Assembly (NCBI RefSeq): GCF_024679245.1
Contig: NC_090185.1
Span: 30,754,670 to 30,818,669, forward strand
Source of the DNA: Pseudorasbora parva
Lineage: Eukaryota > Chordata > Actinopteri > Cypriniformes > Gobionidae
Direction: 5' to 3'
Length of the DNA: 64,000 bases
Shown here: positions 62,220-64,000 of the stretch, one piece after another
Layout of the letters: each line of letters starts with the position of its first letter
Position numbering within the stretch: the stretch's first letter is position 1
Made by a program: the position numbers and the translations under genes
The notes under the pieces: model-generated
The model's database searches: none
Seen by the model: only the letters and a program-made list of their open reading frames with translations
What the model was told of the DNA's origin: nothing

Positions 62220-63398
62220 CACTCACCTAAAGGATTATTAGGAACACCATACTAATACTGTGTTTGACCCCCTTTCACCTTCAGAACTGCCAAGGTGCTG
62301 AAAGTATTCTTTAGAAATGTTGGCCCATATTGATAGGATAGCATCTTGCAGTTGATGGAGATTTGTGGGATGCACATCCAGGGCACGAAGCTCCCGTTCC
62401 ACCACATCCCAAAGATGCTCTATTGGGTTGAGATCTGGTGACTGTGGAGGCCATTTTAGTTCAGTGAACTCATTGTCATGTTCAAGAAACCAATTTGAAA
62501 TGATTTGAGCTTTGTGACATGGTGCATTATCCTGCTGGAAGTAGCCATCAGAGGATGGGTAAATATTGGCCATAAAGGGATGGACATGGTCAGAAACAAT
62601 GCTCAGGTAGGCTGTGGCATTTAAACGATGCCCAATTGGCACTAAGGGGCCTAAAGTGTCTCAAGAAAACATTCCCCACACCATTACACCACCACCACCA
62701 GCCTGCACAGTGATAACAAGGCATGATGGATCCATGTTCTCATTCTGTTTAGAGCCAAATTCTGACTCTACCATCTGAATGTCTCAACAGAAATTGAGAC
62801 TCATCAGACCAGGCAACATTTTTCCAGTCTTCAACTGTCCAATTTTGGTGAGCTTGTGCAAATTGTAGCCTTTTTCCTATTTCTAGTGGAGATGAGTGGT
62901 ACCCGGTGGGGTCTTCTGCTGTTGTAGCTCATCCGCCTCAAGGTTGTGCGTGTTGTGGCTTCACAAATGCTTTGCTGCATACCTCGGTTGTAACGAGTGG
63001 TTATTTCAGTCAAAGTTGCTCTTCTATCAGCTTGGATCAGTTGGCCCATTCTCCTCTGACCTTTAGCATCAACAAGGCATTTTCACCCACAGGACTGCCG
63101 CATACTGGATTTTTTACCTTTTCACACCATTCTTTGTAAACCCTAGAAATGGTTGTGTGGGAAAATCCCAGTAACTAAGCAGACTGTGAAAAACTCAGTA
63201 CCAACAACCATGCCAAGCTCAAAATTGCTTAAATCCCCTTTCTTTCCCATTCTGACATCCAGTTTGGAGTTCAGGAGATTGTCTTAAACAGGACCACACC
63301 CCTACATGCATTGAAGCAACTGCCATGTGATTGGTTGATTAGATAATTGTATTAATGAGACATTGAACAGGTGTTCCTAACAATCCTTTAGGTGAGTG
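62220..63398 (-). pseudogene. Tc1-like family C element, most complete copy
   Basis: Inverted repeats of 28 bp (62220-62247 and 63371-63398) differ at one position, and TA lies at both ends. Length 1179 bp. On the minus strand a start near 63250 (MGKKGDLSNFELGMVV) is followed by frameshifts. Then RRATLTEITTRYNRGMQQSI, RRPHRVPLIS, the SDES region with the first D, GGGVMVWGMFS and a 134-residue frame with TAYLSIVSDHVHPFMA. That frame continues FQQDNAPCHKAQIISNWFLE (second D) and [20 protein letters not shown] (E), with 36 residues between. The catalytic residues are all still readable, but at least three frameshifts and a small C-terminal deletion make it inactive. Confidence 0.92.
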
Positions 63399-63837
63399 TA
63401 TATATACACTGTGTGTTTCCCCTATCAATATTCAATTAAACTATATAGTTTGGGGCAAGAAAAAAACATTCCTTTGGGAGTACCTTTAACTGAACTGTAA
63501 CTATTTGACGGGGTTTCTATCTTATCTGAAGACAAATGTTAGGAAGATAATTGTGCAGTTCTACATCCCACAAAGCTTTGTTTAAATGTTAATAAAACAC
63601 ATATCAAAAGGGCTCATTACTCTTCTCAATAATTCCTCAATTATTCAGGCCAGTGTTTGAAGACACATGAGCCTGGAGCTATGTGTTATTCACCTCTGTG
63701 TTTAACCACTGTTTAACTTGCACAAAGTTGTTTTAAAGTAGTTTGGTGAAGCATTTTCAATGCAGAGAGCATAAATGGCACGTTTCTGCGGCTCTAAATA
63801 AATTAATAATTCATCATTAAATGCATAAGGCTGTGTT
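63399..63837. other. No gene seen
   Basis: Unique-looking AT-rich sequence between two family C copies. Confidence 0.5.
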
Positions 63838-64000
63838 TGTCCTGTTATAGCCCATTCACCTCAAGGTTGTGGGTGTCGTGGCTTCACAAATGCTTTGCTG
63901 CATACCTCGGTTGTAACGAGTGGTTATTTCAGTCAAAGTTGCTATTCTGCCAGCTTGAATCAGTCGGCCCATTCTCCTCTGACCCCTAGCATCAACAAGG
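63838..64000 (-). pseudogene. Tc1-like family C fragment at window edge
   Basis: Minus strand: SKRRATLTEITTRYNRGMQQ-type sequence and RRPHNLEVNGL-like end. It is nearly identical to 62930-63080 and runs off the window. The side near 63838 is truncated (TAGCCCATTCACCTCAAGG). Confidence 0.85.

Overview
The window reads as non-coding teleost genomic DNA, most likely from a cyprinid. The basis is the repeat content: many decayed Tc1-like transposons, TTAA-bounded non-autonomous elements, fold-back elements, hAT-type elements, a tRNA-derived SINE, 5'-truncated LINEs and very long dinucleotide and tetranucleotide microsatellites. Nothing bacterial is present, and no complete host gene is visible. 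The only possible host coding sequence I can support is one short exon-like segment (56324-56472). The rest of the unique sequence is probably intronic or intergenic. Species assignment is inference from repeat style, not from a gene.

Region by region. 1-9 kb: ends of two Tc1-like elements, a (GA)n tract, a broken Tc1-like copy, a TIR element at 3870-4700, and a Tc1-like pseudogene (5724-6681) bounded on both sides by long (GATA)n arrays. 8-12 kb: a diverged 115-bp tandem repeat, a TTAA-bounded element carrying an 18-unit minisatellite, an (AT)n tract and an 800-bp fold-back element. 12.6-19.7 kb: a train of Tc1-like copies from three families (called A, E and D here), plus a two-ended deletion derivative. 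20-31 kb: TTAA and TCCCAGC elements, a perfect 25-bp hairpin, Tc1-like family F, a family C copy set inside (AT)n, and TG/GA microsatellites. 32-35.4 kb: (TG)n tracts, then a GTTGCTATG-type repeat array invaded by a LINE with a 14-bp target duplication and by a SINE. 36-39 kb: a Tc1-like element with long inverted repeats, a 21-bp minisatellite, and an unusual 1-kb TIR element. That element keeps two short inward-facing coding remnants, one being the start of a THAP zinc finger. 39.8-42 kb: a 2.1-kb GTTGCTATG-type array. 42-54.9 kb: more TTAA elements, interrupted family A copies, a 1.2-kb TIR element, a family C copy broken by (CA)n, and a family E fragment. 55-60 kb: a LINE endonuclease fragment, the candidate exon, a 203-bp palindromic element, and a hAT-type element with a perfect 8-bp target duplication. 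60-64 kb: microsatellites and two family C copies.

The parts do not act together as a pathway. The window is a record of repeated insertion, internal deletion and microsatellite growth. Every transposase reading frame examined is broken by stops, frameshifts or loss of catalytic residues, so I see no autonomous element here. The best candidate for something little described is the 37813-38808 element. It looks like a deletion derivative of a two-gene transposon encoding a THAP protein and a second protein resembling the N-terminus of fish SWIM/YqaJ-type proteins.
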